DNA of 64,000 nucleotides from Sphingobacterium thalpophilum (GCF_038396785.1 NZ_CP151087.1:2790001-2854000), one strand, 5' to 3'; counted from the stretch's first letter, positions 26,869 through 36,810 are shown. Numbers and translations are program-made. Notes: generated by a model not told the origin, from the sequence alone.

Positions 26869-29800
26869 TTATTCAAATAATTTAAGCAGCTCATCTTTAC
26901 TGATCGATTTCATTAGATTGGTCTCATCTAAAATCAGTCCTTCGGATATTCGTTTTTTACTTTCTTGAAGGGCTAAGATGTGCTCCTCAACGGAATCCCG
27001 ACAAACAATCTTATAAGCCATCACATGCTTTTCTTGCCCTATTCGATAACAACGATCTATCGCCTGTGCTTCGGCAGCAGGATTCCACCAGGGGTCCAAA
27101 ATATAGACATAGTCGGCAGCCGTTAGATTTAATCCTGTTCCTCCCGCTTTAAGGCTGATGAGAAACACCCGGCATTCGTCCTCGTTCTGAAATCTTTCGA
27201 CCGCATTTTGCCGCTGATCTTGATTCATCTTACCATCAAGGTAGGCATAAGCTATTCCCTTATTTTCGATTCGTTGAGCCACCAGCTTAAGCATGGAAGT
27301 ATACGCCGAAAAGAGAAGAATCTTATGATTTGGAGCTACTTCATCCATGATCTCATCAATAAAATCCAATTTAATAGATTCATGACCGAAGCCGCCATCT
27401 TTCATCAGAATGGGGGAGTTGCAAAGCTGCCGTAGTTTTTGCAGCGCCTCGATCGCTAAAAATTTGGATTTCGTGGAATCAGCGCTATTCAGATTATTTT
27501 CAATCTCTCCCTTGAATATTTTTCTGACCTTATCGTATATTTTCCTTTGCTCTGGAAGCATATCCATATAGAGAATTGTTTCGGTCTTTTCAGGAAGGTC
27601 CAAAGCAACCTGTTTTTTTGTACGCCGAAGAATAAAAGGTTGGATCATCTTTTGGAGGCTAGAAGTCGTCTCTTGAACCATATCTACCTCTTTGACACCC
27701 TTATATGCCTTATTAAAATTTCGATAATCTCCAAAGAAACCAGGATTAACTAAAGACATTTGCGCATAAATATCTTGTATACCGTTTTCAACTGGCGTTC
27801 CTGTCATCGCTACACGGTAATCGGCCTTAACCATTGACAGCACCTCAAAACGCTTCGAATTACGGTTCTTGACGGCTTGGGATTCGTCCATAATCAGATA
27901 GCTAAAGTCTAAACTGGTTAAATACGCCGCATCAGTCAACATCGTTCCATATGTCGTAAGAACTACAGTGCCTTCCTCTTCAAAAATAAATGCTTCCCGG
28001 TGTTTCCCATGATAGATTTCTATTTTTCGATAGGGGGCGAACTTTTTATATTCATTTTCCCAATTGAACAAAAGAGAGTTCGGGACAACCACTAAAGCAG
28101 ATTTTCCTGTAGAATGCTGTTGATAAAAGTATTCCAGCACTGTTATAATCTGCAATGTTTTCCCTAAACCCATATCATCAGCCAAAAGGCCGCCCCACTG
28201 AAATTCATTCAAAAAAGTGAGCCAGCTAAAACCTACCTGCTGATAAGGTCGTAATTGCGCTTTTAAGCTTCTAGGGATTTCCAAAAGAGGGATTTCATCC
28301 AAAGCTGCGAGTTTTTCACGACGTTCCCGAATACTGTCCTGAATAATTTTTTTATCTATTTTATCCAAAACCTTCTGCATAGACACAAGTTGAATTGTAT
28401 TTAAGACAAAACAATCTTCTTCTCTTCTTCCTCCTAAAAACAATGGCCTGAAGATTTCTCGGTCAGCGCGGCGTATAATGCCAAAAGCCCCTTCAGTAAG
28501 AGTAAAAACTTTATCTGTTCCCATAATCAAATCCTCAAATTCATCCATTGAAATTGTGTGTCTTCCAAATTTCGGCCCCAGTAGAATTGAACATAGGTTA
28601 TTTTCCAAACGGATATTACGTACAGTACAATTTAGAGGGAAAGGATAGTATGCGCTACCTTGCTGAAGATGGTCAATTTCTAACGAAATTTCATTGAGAG
28701 AGCAGCTTTCCATGAAATCAAATAGCCAAGTGGTATTTTCAATTTCTTTCAAAGGAATCAACCAGTTATTTTCTAATGCTGTCTCCTTAAGAATCGGATG
28801 TTGTGTTTTAACAAATTCCTGAAAAACCTGTTCTTCGAGCTTATCCCTTTCAAAATATGCCAATTGATTCTGTCTCTCCCCTAAAATCAAATTGCTACTG
28901 GAGTTTAACAAAAACCTACCCTCTTTCTCATATTCGGCAAAAGCCGCTATACAAAGGAATTGGTCAATTACAGAAATAGTAGCTATTTTTTTAAACGGCT
29001 TAAAGACTTGAGGAATTGTCATATTTTCCCCTACCCTATTTAAGATGACAAGTTCCGCTATTTTTGATAGGGGTATCAGATAATCGTTTAAGAAGGCATG
29101 ATAATTCTCTTTAAAGACAGTCAATCTATATTTCCATTGTCTAAACTTTTGCAATACTCCAGCCTGGGTCAGATTATCAATAAATAAAATTTCCTCGTTA
29201 GATATTTTCAGAAAGAAACAATTTTCATCCCCCAAAAACTCAGGACAATCTATTAGCTGGTTTCTGTAATAGAGACAAATTCGCATTTTCAGATATTGAT
29301 CCTGATCATCAATTTCGACTTTGAGCTGCAAATTCCCCCGTGCTTTAGTTAATGTAGCGGCACCCAGCACGCTCGAATTTTTCAAATTAATCTGATGTGC
29401 AAATCGATAGCGTTTAAATGTTTGGGCAAAACGTAATTTAATTGGAAACGGAGGATCCTCCAGTAAATCACGCCATATCTGTATAATTTCCCATTGTTTC
29501 CGCTCGAAGTAGTTGATATCTTCACTGATTAGATCCTTCTTCTCTTCCCGAAGTATTTTATCTTCATAAAGGAGGGCGGCAAATCGACGACTGAACAATT
29601 CCAGATACTGATCATAAGAATTTAAAGACATCTTCAAGTTACTTTCGTCCAATAGATAAGAGTGCGAAAAGGAACGAGAGCGTTTAAATTTATAATGAAA
29701 AGGAAAAAAAACAGGCAGACCAAAAGCGGAAAAATTTATTGTAACAAAAAAACATACTTCATCGTTTCGCTTTAAATCGAGATATCCTTCCAAGTTACGT

Positions 29801-30366
29801 GCAGGCAGACGAAGTCCATTCTCATAATCATTAGTAGCTAAACGATAAAATCGTCCATATTCATTATTCATTTCTACAGTTAACTCCGCATAAGAATAGT
29901 TCTCACAGACCTTAAATGGCACGATCTTTTTCTTCCATGGTGGCAAATTGTTGATTTCAGCCCGATATAGGCCCTTTAAATAATTTGGGCAACTATCCAG
30001 TAATTTATTCGATAACAGGGTTGCTTCGTGTACGCAAAGCCCTGCTACATCGTCGCTACAAGAACAATTAATGCTGAGGTGTTCCGTAGTCAGCTCGACT
30101 TTAACCGTAGTACCCGAGAACTTTTTTAACTTAAGTTCATATTTCGGTGGATACGGTCGGACCTGAATAACAATATTCTCTCGTTCCATAAATGGAATCT
30201 CATCATCAGCATAATATTTGCTCAGGTAGCGCGGAGTCATTCTCCCTATAAATCCATCTTCCCAAGGAATTACAAGAGGTTCACTAGAATTTCTTTTTGG
30301 AAGTATTTTTTCGGCTGAACGGATCTTAGCATCCGTCGTAATGCAGTTAAAGCCAATTCCCATCAT
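26869..30366 (-). CDS. SWIM-SNF2 family DEAD/DEAH-box helicase
   Basis: An 1165-residue Snf2-type ATPase that would translocate on double-stranded DNA. A SWIM zinc-binding motif is near the N-terminus (C101-x-C103 ... C111-x-H113 in INCSCSDDVAGLCVHEATLL). After a long unrecognised middle region, helicase motif I is WGGLLADDMGLGKTLQII (about residue 725-745). The motif II box is DESQ (about 825), and motif III is AMTGTPVENGIQD. The C-terminal lobe has GGTGLNLTAADYVYILDPWW and AIDRCYRIGQEKHV. The start ATGATG overlaps the TGA stop of the HEPN-like gene, which indicates translational coupling. Bacterial Snf2 proteins serve transcription recycling, repair or defence. Its neighbours favour a dedicated system over a RapA-like housekeeping role. 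Confidence 0.93.
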   Translation of the reverse strand: MMGIGFNCITTDAKIRSAEKILPKRNSSEPLVIPWEDGFIGRMTPRYLSKYYADDEIPFMERENIVIQVRPYPPKYELKLKKFSGTTVKVELTTEHLSINCSCSDDVAGLCVHEATLLSNKLLDSCPNYLKGLYRAEINNLPPWKKKIVPFKVCENYSYAELTVEMNNEYGRFYRLATNDYENGLRLPARNLEGYLDLKRNDEVCFFVTINFSAFGLPVFFPFHYKFKRSRSFSHSYLLDESNLKMSLNSYDQYLELFSRRFAALLYEDKILREEKKDLISEDINYFERKQWEIIQIWRDLLEDPPFPIKLRFAQTFKRYRFAHQINLKNSSVLGAATLTKARGNLQLKVEIDDQDQYLKMRICLYYRNQLIDCPEFLGDENCFFLKISNEEILFIDNLTQAGVLQKFRQWKYRLTVFKENYHAFLNDYLIPLSKIAELVILNRVGENMTIPQVFKPFKKIATISVIDQFLCIAAFAEYEKEGRFLLNSSSNLILGERQNQLAYFERDKLEEQVFQEFVKTQHPILKETALENNWLIPLKEIENTTWLFDFMESCSLNEISLEIDHLQQGSAYYPFPLNCTVRNIRLENNLCSILLGPKFGRHTISMDEFEDLIMGTDKVFTLTEGAFGIIRRADREIFRPLFLGGRREEDCFVLNTIQLVSMQKVLDKIDKKIIQDSIRERREKLAALDEIPLLEIPRSLKAQLRPYQQVGFSWLTFLNEFQWGGLLADDMGLGKTLQIITVLEYFYQQHSTGKSALVVVPNSLLFNWENEYKKFAPYRKIEIYHGKHREAFIFEEEGTVVLTTYGTMLTDAAYLTSLDFSYLIMDESQAVKNRNSKRFEVLSMVKADYRVAMTGTPVENGIQDIYAQMSLVNPGFFGDYRNFNKAYKGVKEVDMVQETTSSLQKMIQPFILRRTKKQVALDLPEKTETILYMDMLPEQRKIYDKVRKIFKGEIENNLNSADSTKSKFLAIEALQKLRQLCNSPILMKDGGFGHESIKLDFIDEIMDEVAPNHKILLFSAYTSMLKLVAQRIENKGIAYAYLDGKMNQDQRQNAVERFQNEDECRVFLISLKAGGTGLNLTAADYVYILDPWWNPAAEAQAIDRCYRIGQEKHVMAYKIVCRDSVEEHILALQESKKRISEGLILDETNLMKSISKDELLKLFE

Positions 30367-32105
30367 ATCACTTCGTTTAATTTACCTTCAGATTTCACTT
30401 CCATATATTTTATACTTCGGTCGCACAAATCGACAAAGAAATCTGTAATTTCTCTCGCTTTTGACCTAAAGTAGTCCATATCAAGCTGAGCTAATTGTGA
30501 AGGAAGCTCATAGACCCGCCCTTTCATCTGTTTTAATAACTCTGCATTCAATATTTCTTCTACATCACCTCTAGCGGTAAAAAACTCCTTCACCTTTTTA
30601 TCACAGATACAGGTCCAGTCCACCAGATCGGCTATCGTCACATTCATTGGGGCATAACCGATCCGTAGGTAGAGATAACTGTATAGTCCAATTGAAGTCA
30701 ATTGATTTAAAAATAATACAGCCAATTGTGGACTAGCAAGTCCTTCAAAAGCAAATACACCTAGCAGATCCTGCATGAGTTTTGAATTGCGTGTCCATGA
30801 AATGGATGTCTTAAACAATGTATCATGCCAATTGATCGGAGAAACGGAATACGTCGGTTTATAACTCGGACGACGGTAAACAACAACAGATTCATTCCAG
30901 ATGGTATGGGAGAAACGGCTGCCCAGATCCAGTTTTGTTGCCAGGAAATCTGTACTCATAAAAGCTACAATTGCAGTAACTCCACCATAAACGATTTTTC
31001 GAAAATGACAGTGACCTATTTTCTTTTTTATTACTGCAAGGTAGATTTCTGCCTTTTCATTTTCCTGCGGTGGAAAATGAAAAAGTCCTTTCCCATGCGC
31101 ATCGCTGACGTAATAATTGAGCAGCATCATTTGTTCGGGATTATTCTCCTGACGAATCTGAGCCAGCACATGAAGTATATCTGTCTCATACCGCTCCGGC
31201 CAAGGAAATGCATGAAACTGCGAGGCCGTAGCATTCGATAATGCAGCGTCCTTCGCCGCCAGATTACCTACTGCAACTTCGACGTTTTTATTCGCGACTT
31301 TTTGTTCCGCTATTGCCAACAATTTTTCATAGCCCGCTTTAAGGCCTTCCATAAAACTCAGGTACAGCTGTTCAATCGTATAAAGAACAAACTTGCAATG
31401 CTCATAAAGCCAGGAGGCGTCAAAGGCGGAGATTTCGAGGTCTTTATTTTGCTTCACCGCATCAAAGGCACTGTCCAATAATCTAAAACGTTTCTTTTCT
31501 TCCTCATCCTTTCCGACAAGGGTCTCCCTTAACATGGAAAAATGTTCATTGAGGCTTTTAATTCTGTTGCTAACATGATGTACATTATTGGCTTTTCCGT
31601 CAATCATTAGCTGTAAAAAACGCAAATGATTTTCCATACTTTGATGTAACATAAATACAGCCCTTTGATAGTTCACCTGCTGACCAAATGTTTCAGCCCC
31701 CTGTAGGAATCCCGCTGAAATAGGCAAGAGCTTCTGGTAATATTCATCAGCTATTTCTAGGACACTTTTTAGTTCTTTCGCTTGAAGGGGTGGGTTCTTT
31801 TTGCTACTAGCCTGATATATGGTATTTTCGGGTAGGGAGGCATAGGAATAATACAGGCTGCCCACTTTGACTTTACTGAGCATTTCAGCAATTGGCACCA
31901 GCTCAAAGGAAATATTCTTCTGGTCCATTAAACATAATTCCACAATAGGTTTTAATACCTTCGGTGAAAGCCCGCTCACATGCTTGAGCGCAAGAAGCAA
32001 ATGATAATGATCCTGCCCGAGAAACTGATATTTAAAAAGATAGGCACGATCGAGATCCATACGCTGAGAAAGCCGATCGATAATTAATTGGCTATTAATT
32101 TCCAT
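30363..32105 (-). CDS. HEPN/nucleotidyltransferase-like protein with internal duplication
   Basis: A 580-residue soluble protein, first gene of the cassette. Residues 1-100 resemble a degenerate nucleotidyltransferase-like domain (RAYLFKYQFLGQDHYHLLLA ... LSKVKVGSLYYSYAS) that lacks the catalytic GS-x-DxD. Residues about 115-265 look like a HEPN domain (QRAVFMLHQSMENHLRFLQL ... NNVHHVSNRIKSLNEHF). They contain one R-x6-H (Arg181, His188), which may or may not be the HEPN RNase motif. The order appears to repeat at about 310-540: a second NTase-like part (LATKLDLGSRFSHTIWNESV), then a second HEPN-like helix pair (PQLAVLFLNQLTSIGLYSYL) without R-x-H. The open frame reaches 32174, but ATG 32105 gives a plausible N-terminus. 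Function is unknown. A nucleic-acid sensor, RNase or adaptor is possible. Confidence 0.6.
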   Translation of the reverse strand: MEINSQLIIDRLSQRMDLDRAYLFKYQFLGQDHYHLLLALKHVSGLSPKVLKPIVELCLMDQKNISFELVPIAEMLSKVKVGSLYYSYASLPENTIYQASSKKNPPLQAKELKSVLEIADEYYQKLLPISAGFLQGAETFGQQVNYQRAVFMLHQSMENHLRFLQLMIDGKANNVHHVSNRIKSLNEHFSMLRETLVGKDEEEKKRFRLLDSAFDAVKQNKDLEISAFDASWLYEHCKFVLYTIEQLYLSFMEGLKAGYEKLLAIAEQKVANKNVEVAVGNLAAKDAALSNATASQFHAFPWPERYETDILHVLAQIRQENNPEQMMLLNYYVSDAHGKGLFHFPPQENEKAEIYLAVIKKKIGHCHFRKIVYGGVTAIVAFMSTDFLATKLDLGSRFSHTIWNESVVVYRRPSYKPTYSVSPINWHDTLFKTSISWTRNSKLMQDLLGVFAFEGLASPQLAVLFLNQLTSIGLYSYLYLRIGYAPMNVTIADLVDWTCICDKKVKEFFTARGDVEEILNAELLKQMKGRVYELPSQLAQLDMDYFRSKAREITDFFVDLCDRSIKYMEVKSEGKLNEVI

Positions 32106-32680
32106 ACTAAATGATTTAAGATTAAAAATTTGGCACAATAAATTACCCCAACAGATCAGACTGTTACAGATCATTATTGCAAATAATCAATACTTTATTG
32201 TAAAAAAACAGTATTACAACCAAGGAGACTAAAGAGGGGTTAACACATTATTACATATAGACGTTCGCCCCTTGGCTTTTCAGGAAATACCAGCATTTAA
32301 ATCAACATGTATTCAAATCATTCATTTAGCGAAAAAGTGTTTCACCGTCGCTGGCAATATAGACAGAGAAAACACTTTGTTTTCCCATGAAAAGAAAAAC
32401 AAAATAGAATACATTAATATAGTTTATATATACAAATATATAAATAAACAAAACCAAATCAAAATATTATTTATCATTAAAGTTTAAAATAAAGGATACC
32501 GGCCTGTACATAGACACACGACCATTTATTTCCAGCTTTTACACATTATAAATATATGCTGCGAATTGTAAACAACTCACGAATCAATTATATATTTCTA
32601 CTATTTTTAGGCTATTCAATTATTAAGCTATCAGAAAATACGCTATTTCTTTAATTGCATTAATTTTAACAACGATATCC
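32106..32680. other. AT-rich divergent control region of 575 bp
   Basis: No convincing gene lies here. A 71-codon frame at 32272-32487 has low-complexity Ile/Lys/Asn-rich content and no family. The direct repeat ACAGATCA occurs at 32151-32158 and 32166-32173, upstream of the HEPN-like gene, around the small palindrome CTGTTACAG. It could be an operator for the cassette. The rest is very AT-rich sequence that probably carries divergent promoters for the cassette and the S41-type peptidase gene. No exact TAnnTTTG box was found. Confidence 0.45.
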
Positions 32681-33760
32681 ATGACCAATACCAAATTATT
32701 CCTCATCTTTTGTCTTGTTTTCTTTGTTCGACCAATATATGGTCAAATCACCTGCAACTGTTCACAGGCACTTAAGCAATTAATTGTAAAAATAGAGAGC
32801 GAGTACCCTGGTTTTCCAGAAAAAACCAAGCAGAATAAGGACCTGTACCAAGCTAAAAAAAATATATTGACGAAGAAAAGCTTGCTGGTTTCAAATGGAA
32901 GCTGTATGGGACTTTTGCAGGAATATCTTGACTTCTTCCAGGATGAACACATTGTCTTAGATGATCTTTCCAAAAAGAAAAATGCTCCACAGACAAGTAC
33001 CGAAAACCCAAAGGCAGAACCAGAAGAGGAAATAAGTTCAAAATCGATCAGTCCCGATATATTTTATATTAAGATCTCAAGCTTCGGGTACGAAAACATA
33101 GCCCCTTTCAAAGAGCTGATCGAAAAAAACAAAGAAAAGATCGAAAGCAGTAAAGGACTTATTATAGATGTACGAAACAATGGTGGTGGAACGGACGATG
33201 TATACCAGCCCCTATTGCCCTATATCTTAACTAACCCGATCCGGATTATGAGTGTTGAGTTTTTTGCGACACAAACCTTAGTCAATGGGTTGCGTGATTA
33301 TGCCATCAAGAATATCAAGCAGGATTCTCTGAATGAAGTAAAAAGAATTGACGAAGATCTGCGGGAATACAGGGAGAATATCGGAAAATTTGTACTGTAT
33401 GGTGACAAGAAGGTGATCATAGATACGATTGCTATTAATAAAAAAAGTCCGCAACAGGTCATTATCCTAGCCAATAGAAATGTAGCCAGTTCAGCGGAGA
33501 ATTTTTTATTCAGTTCCCGCCAGAGCAAAAAAGTAAAAATCATGGGAACCCCGAGTATGGGTGCCCTTGACTATGGCTCTATACGTGAGTTCAAATTTGG
33601 TTGCGACAACTACCAGCTCCTTTTGCCAACCTACCGATCTACCCGTTTACCGCAATATCCGATTGACAATATAGGTATACACAGCCCGATATCTATATGG
33701 ATGAATCCATTTCAGACTGGATCAATTTTGCGGTGCGTTACATCAATGAATAATCAATAA
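32681..33760 (+). CDS. S41-family (tail-specific/tricorn-like) peptidase
   Basis: A 359-residue secreted serine peptidase with a signal peptide (TKLFLIFCLVFFVRPIYGQ). The S41 core begins near residue 125 (DIFYIKISSFGYENIAPFKE), continues with GLIIDVRNNGGGTDD (about 160-174), and has the nucleophile motif NRNVASSAENFLF, with Ser270 in the expected place. The typical Lys of the CtpA-type Ser-Lys dyad is not seen at GTPSMGALDYG, so a tricorn-like arrangement or loss of activity is possible. There is no PDZ domain, and the region before the core is only about 120 residues. A lipoprotein gene follows after 27 bp on the same strand. Confidence 0.85.
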   Translation: MTNTKLFLIFCLVFFVRPIYGQITCNCSQALKQLIVKIESEYPGFPEKTKQNKDLYQAKKNILTKKSLLVSNGSCMGLLQEYLDFFQDEHIVLDDLSKKKNAPQTSTENPKAEPEEEISSKSISPDIFYIKISSFGYENIAPFKELIEKNKEKIESSKGLIIDVRNNGGGTDDVYQPLLPYILTNPIRIMSVEFFATQTLVNGLRDYAIKNIKQDSLNEVKRIDEDLREYRENIGKFVLYGDKKVIIDTIAINKKSPQQVIILANRNVASSAENFLFSSRQSKKVKIMGTPSMGALDYGSIREFKFGCDNYQLLLPTYRSTRLPQYPIDNIGIHSPISIWMNPFQTGSILRCVTSMNNQ

Positions 33761-33787
33761 TTGCGATAAAGTATAACGTTGGCGAGT

Positions 33788-34879
33788 ATGAAAAATATCT
33801 TAAAAATGGGAATAATAAGTGCTTTGATAGGCCTGCTCTTTTCCTGCAAAGAGCAAGTGAATCCTTTGTCTGAAGATTACTACAAAAAGAGCGGTGCGAT
33901 TTATTTTATACCGGGCGGAAACGGCTTTGAACGAGGTTCGAGAAAGATGGTTGCCGATCTGGCAAGTTTTGCTGTGATCAAAGAGGTCTATGCCCGCGAT
34001 AAAGATCACGTCTATTTTATGGGATGCCCGCAAGAGCTGGTCGATGTAAAGACATTTCAACTGAAAAACAACATTCCAATCGATCAGGAGCATGTATTCA
34101 AGTTTGAAGGTTTTGCTTCGGCTACTTCAACGTGTAGCCAAAATCAGCTCACCATTATCGAAAGAGCAGATCCTGCAACTTATACAACATTATATCATCA
34201 ACTTCCAGCACTAGCTAAAGATAAAGCACATTACTTTTATAGGTATCAACCGCTGAACGTCGACTATGCTTCATTCAACGTAGTTAACAGTAATTTTGTA
34301 AAAGATAAAAATCAGCTTTTCGTAGTAACAGACAAAGCGATTCTTCCGCTCCACTATAAAACAGAGAACGTTAAGGCTTTCAATATAGCCTATCTACTAC
34401 TGAATGACCGAATACTGCTCTACTACGAGCCTTATCAAAACATCGGCATACGGGAGATCGAACTTCCCTCGTCAAACAACATAAAATTCCTCAATGAGAA
34501 AATGGTAATCATTGACCAATTGGTGATTATCTCGGGTAAGAAATTTGGATACTCAGAGGTTGATGCAGATAGCTTCGAGCTATTGGAAGGGGCAAATGGA
34601 AAAGTCCTGTGGTCGCGCGACAAAAATCATGTCTATTACGAGCAACAATTATTTGCCGAAGCAGATCCGAAAACCTTCGAGGTTCTCAAGTTCGCTGTAG
34701 CGAAAGATGCGAACCACATTTTCATTGGAAATAAAATATTCAATGGCCCTGATGTAAAAAGCTTCAGAAAGGTTGATAAGTCGCGAGTAAACCATGATTT
34801 CGAAGATGACCTGGGCAACAAATACTGGTACCAAACCAACAAAGGGGAGGTTATTTTGGTTCCGGTTACTAAAAAGTGA
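33788..34879 (+). CDS. DKNYY-repeat lipoprotein
   Basis: A 363-residue lipoprotein (lipobox LIGLLFSC near residue 20). It contains several DKNYY-type repeats, each a beta-hairpin in which the residue pattern D-K-[DN]-x-[VY]-[YF] recurs: YARDKDHVYF, LAKDKAHYFY, FVKDKNQLFV, WSRDKNHVYY and VAKDANHIFI. The repeat family is named for this motif, and its function is not established. A TTG at 33779 is in frame, but ATG 33788 gives a normal lipoprotein signal. It probably shares a transcript with the S41 peptidase gene. Confidence 0.8.
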   Translation: MKNILKMGIISALIGLLFSCKEQVNPLSEDYYKKSGAIYFIPGGNGFERGSRKMVADLASFAVIKEVYARDKDHVYFMGCPQELVDVKTFQLKNNIPIDQEHVFKFEGFASATSTCSQNQLTIIERADPATYTTLYHQLPALAKDKAHYFYRYQPLNVDYASFNVVNSNFVKDKNQLFVVTDKAILPLHYKTENVKAFNIAYLLLNDRILLYYEPYQNIGIREIELPSSNNIKFLNEKMVIIDQLVIISGKKFGYSEVDADSFELLEGANGKVLWSRDKNHVYYEQQLFAEADPKTFEVLKFAVAKDANHIFIGNKIFNGPDVKSFRKVDKSRVNHDFEDDLGNKYWYQTNKGEVILVPVTKK

Positions 34880-35246
34880 TCACACTAATCGGCTCAACAA
34901 TAAGCGAAATTTGAGCCGATTAACCAATTTAATCGGCTCAACCCCAAAATTAGCGCTGCTCCTTCCCGATATCATCTGTCCAACCAACGGTTAATATTAC
35001 ACGCCAACAGGCTATAACTTACAATATACGGTATTCCATTTCACTTTCATTACACTAAATCTCTCCTGATTGCCGCCAAGATAATCACTGAAATCGGCTA
35101 TTTTTCCAAAGCTTGTTTTCCACTACTTTAGTTTCTAAACCAAGGGGGTTCAGCGCGTGTACGATTTGCAATTCGGACTCAATCAACACGAGCAACTGCA
35201 ACAACATGAGAGCTGCAAACAACCAGGTTCAATTAATTGAAAAAGG
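34880..35246. other. Intergenic region with a three-copy hairpin-forming repeat
   Basis: No gene is seen. AATCGGCTCAA occurs at 34887-34897, as its inverse at 34911-34921, and again in direct orientation at 34931-34941. Either direct copy can pair with the inverted copy, giving an 11-bp stem. The first pair probably terminates the lipoprotein transcript. There is no strong U-tract. The remaining 300 bp before the next lipoprotein gene show nothing recognisable. Confidence 0.6.
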
Positions 35247-36710
35247 ATGATCAAATCATTATTGCTAAGTATAACAACTATGCTATGTATCACAGCATGT
35301 GCACAGGAATCCGCCATAATCACAAAAAATGACCGGGTTAAATGGATTCCCTATCAAACCAAAAACAAGCAGTTTGTCTATGTCGACAGCGCATTCCAGA
35401 AGAAGCTATCCCAAGAGTTCCATTGGGCTCAGCCTTTCACGTCCACAGGATATGCACTGGTAGCCAATGAAAAGGATCAAACGGGGATCATTAACAGCGA
35501 AGGTGAATTTATCGAACATTATTCCGACACAGATTTACAGCTCTTAGACCTCAAGCAGCTGACTCTTCTGATGAAACGCCAGGAATATGAAAAGAAATTG
35601 CCCTTCTGGAAATGGGACTGGAATATCCTAAGCAGTTATATCAAGAAAACAGCTACTTATGTTAAGCTTGAAATACGGGTATTGGAAAGTAATCAGGTCC
35701 TGTTGAAAAAAGATATTCCTTACGATGAGAACGAGTATAACCTTGCAACTTACCCCTTAGACGATAAGTACCTGATCCTCAATGGAAACCTATATCTGCT
35801 AAAAGATCAAAAACTTAAGAAAATAGAAGAACACATTGAAATGCCCTTGGAAAACGGTCGTTATATTCCAGCATCAGCAAACAGTTTTGCCATCCTTGAT
35901 ATCAAAAGCAAAAAACCGGTTTTATCCGCTTTGACAGGCATTGACAAAATAGGCCTTCTTTGGAAAAATGAGGCCATACAGCTCGATTCCATCAATCAGG
36001 AGCGCTACAGCCCAACAATCCCCAAACTACTAAAGGACAATAATACAGGGACTATATATGCCTTTCCACAATACGACAAAGCTTTTCCAAAACAAATTAG
36101 ACAAGCCAATGCTTCACAGATTGCCTTTCTAAAAGAAATATCCTTAGTTTATTCGGTGACCAATTCGCCCTATTTTATTCTGGGCAGGTTTAACTACGAT
36201 CATGTGATCTGGGCTTATGATTGGCTATATATAGATAAAGATGGCAACTTATTGGACACCATCAAAGCCCCGAATTTCTATATCCTGGATCAGGTGGGTA
36301 ATTTGGTGTGGCCAGACAAACACATGTTACTCACCTCGAATGCCATGGAAAAGAATTGGAAGACCGGAAAAATAAAATACATCGATTCATCAGAAGATCT
36401 TTATTTAATTGATGTAAAACGAGGTGATCTGCAACCTACAAAAGGCCTATGGAATTCAAGTGCAAAGACTTGGGATATAAACCCCGATTTCGAACATATT
36501 GAAACCTTAGATGGTAAACGACAAATCTTCGCATTACAGGAACATAAAGATGGTCGCTATACTTTATACAACAATAAGACAAAACAGCGAATCGGCAACA
36601 AAAGCTACATGACCATCAACCCCAACGGTTGGGTACAACCTAGAAATGAGCAGAATCGGGACGAGGGCTATTTTATTGACATTGCTACGGGCAAGGAATA
36701 TAAAGAATAA
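35247..36710 (+). CDS. Uncharacterised lipoprotein, possible WG-like repeats
   Basis: A 487-residue lipoprotein with lipobox CITAC (near residue 18). The early segment KQFVYVDSAFQKKL ... FTSTGYALVANEKDQTGII followed by NSEGEFI resembles the WG/KWG beta-propeller repeat pattern (Y-V-D-x and G-x-A-x-V ... G-I-I-N). The rest does not show clear repeats. No catalytic motif is visible. The start ATG follows AAAAGG. It stands alone between the repeat region and the sigma-factor unit. Confidence 0.65.
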   Translation: MIKSLLLSITTMLCITACAQESAIITKNDRVKWIPYQTKNKQFVYVDSAFQKKLSQEFHWAQPFTSTGYALVANEKDQTGIINSEGEFIEHYSDTDLQLLDLKQLTLLMKRQEYEKKLPFWKWDWNILSSYIKKTATYVKLEIRVLESNQVLLKKDIPYDENEYNLATYPLDDKYLILNGNLYLLKDQKLKKIEEHIEMPLENGRYIPASANSFAILDIKSKKPVLSALTGIDKIGLLWKNEAIQLDSINQERYSPTIPKLLKDNNTGTIYAFPQYDKAFPKQIRQANASQIAFLKEISLVYSVTNSPYFILGRFNYDHVIWAYDWLYIDKDGNLLDTIKAPNFYILDQVGNLVWPDKHMLLTSNAMEKNWKTGKIKYIDSSEDLYLIDVKRGDLQPTKGLWNSSAKTWDINPDFEHIETLDGKRQIFALQEHKDGRYTLYNNKTKQRIGNKSYMTINPNGWVQPRNEQNRDEGYFIDIATGKEYKE

Positions 36711-36810
36711 AAATATACCGTTCAATTTCAGCTGAAATTCCCAAGATTAATTTATAACAGACAAAATATACTCTTTAAGATTTATTAACTTTAAAGGAAT
36801 ACTGAGTTAT

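Noticed and set aside
26869..32105. Classical HEPN-MNT toxin-antitoxin or DISARM/restriction locus
   Set aside because: There is no separate small MNT antitoxin with GSxDxD, no methylase and no PLD-type nuclease. The Snf2 protein alone does not define a known system.
30363..32174. Longer N-terminus of the HEPN-like protein to 32174
   Set aside because: The added 23 residues are Cys/Leu-rich and fit neither a signal peptide nor the domain start. ATG 32105 is more plausible.
32272..32487. 71-codon open frame in the AT-rich control region
   Set aside because: Low-complexity Ile/Lys/Asn composition with no family resemblance. It is typical of a chance frame in AT-rich DNA.
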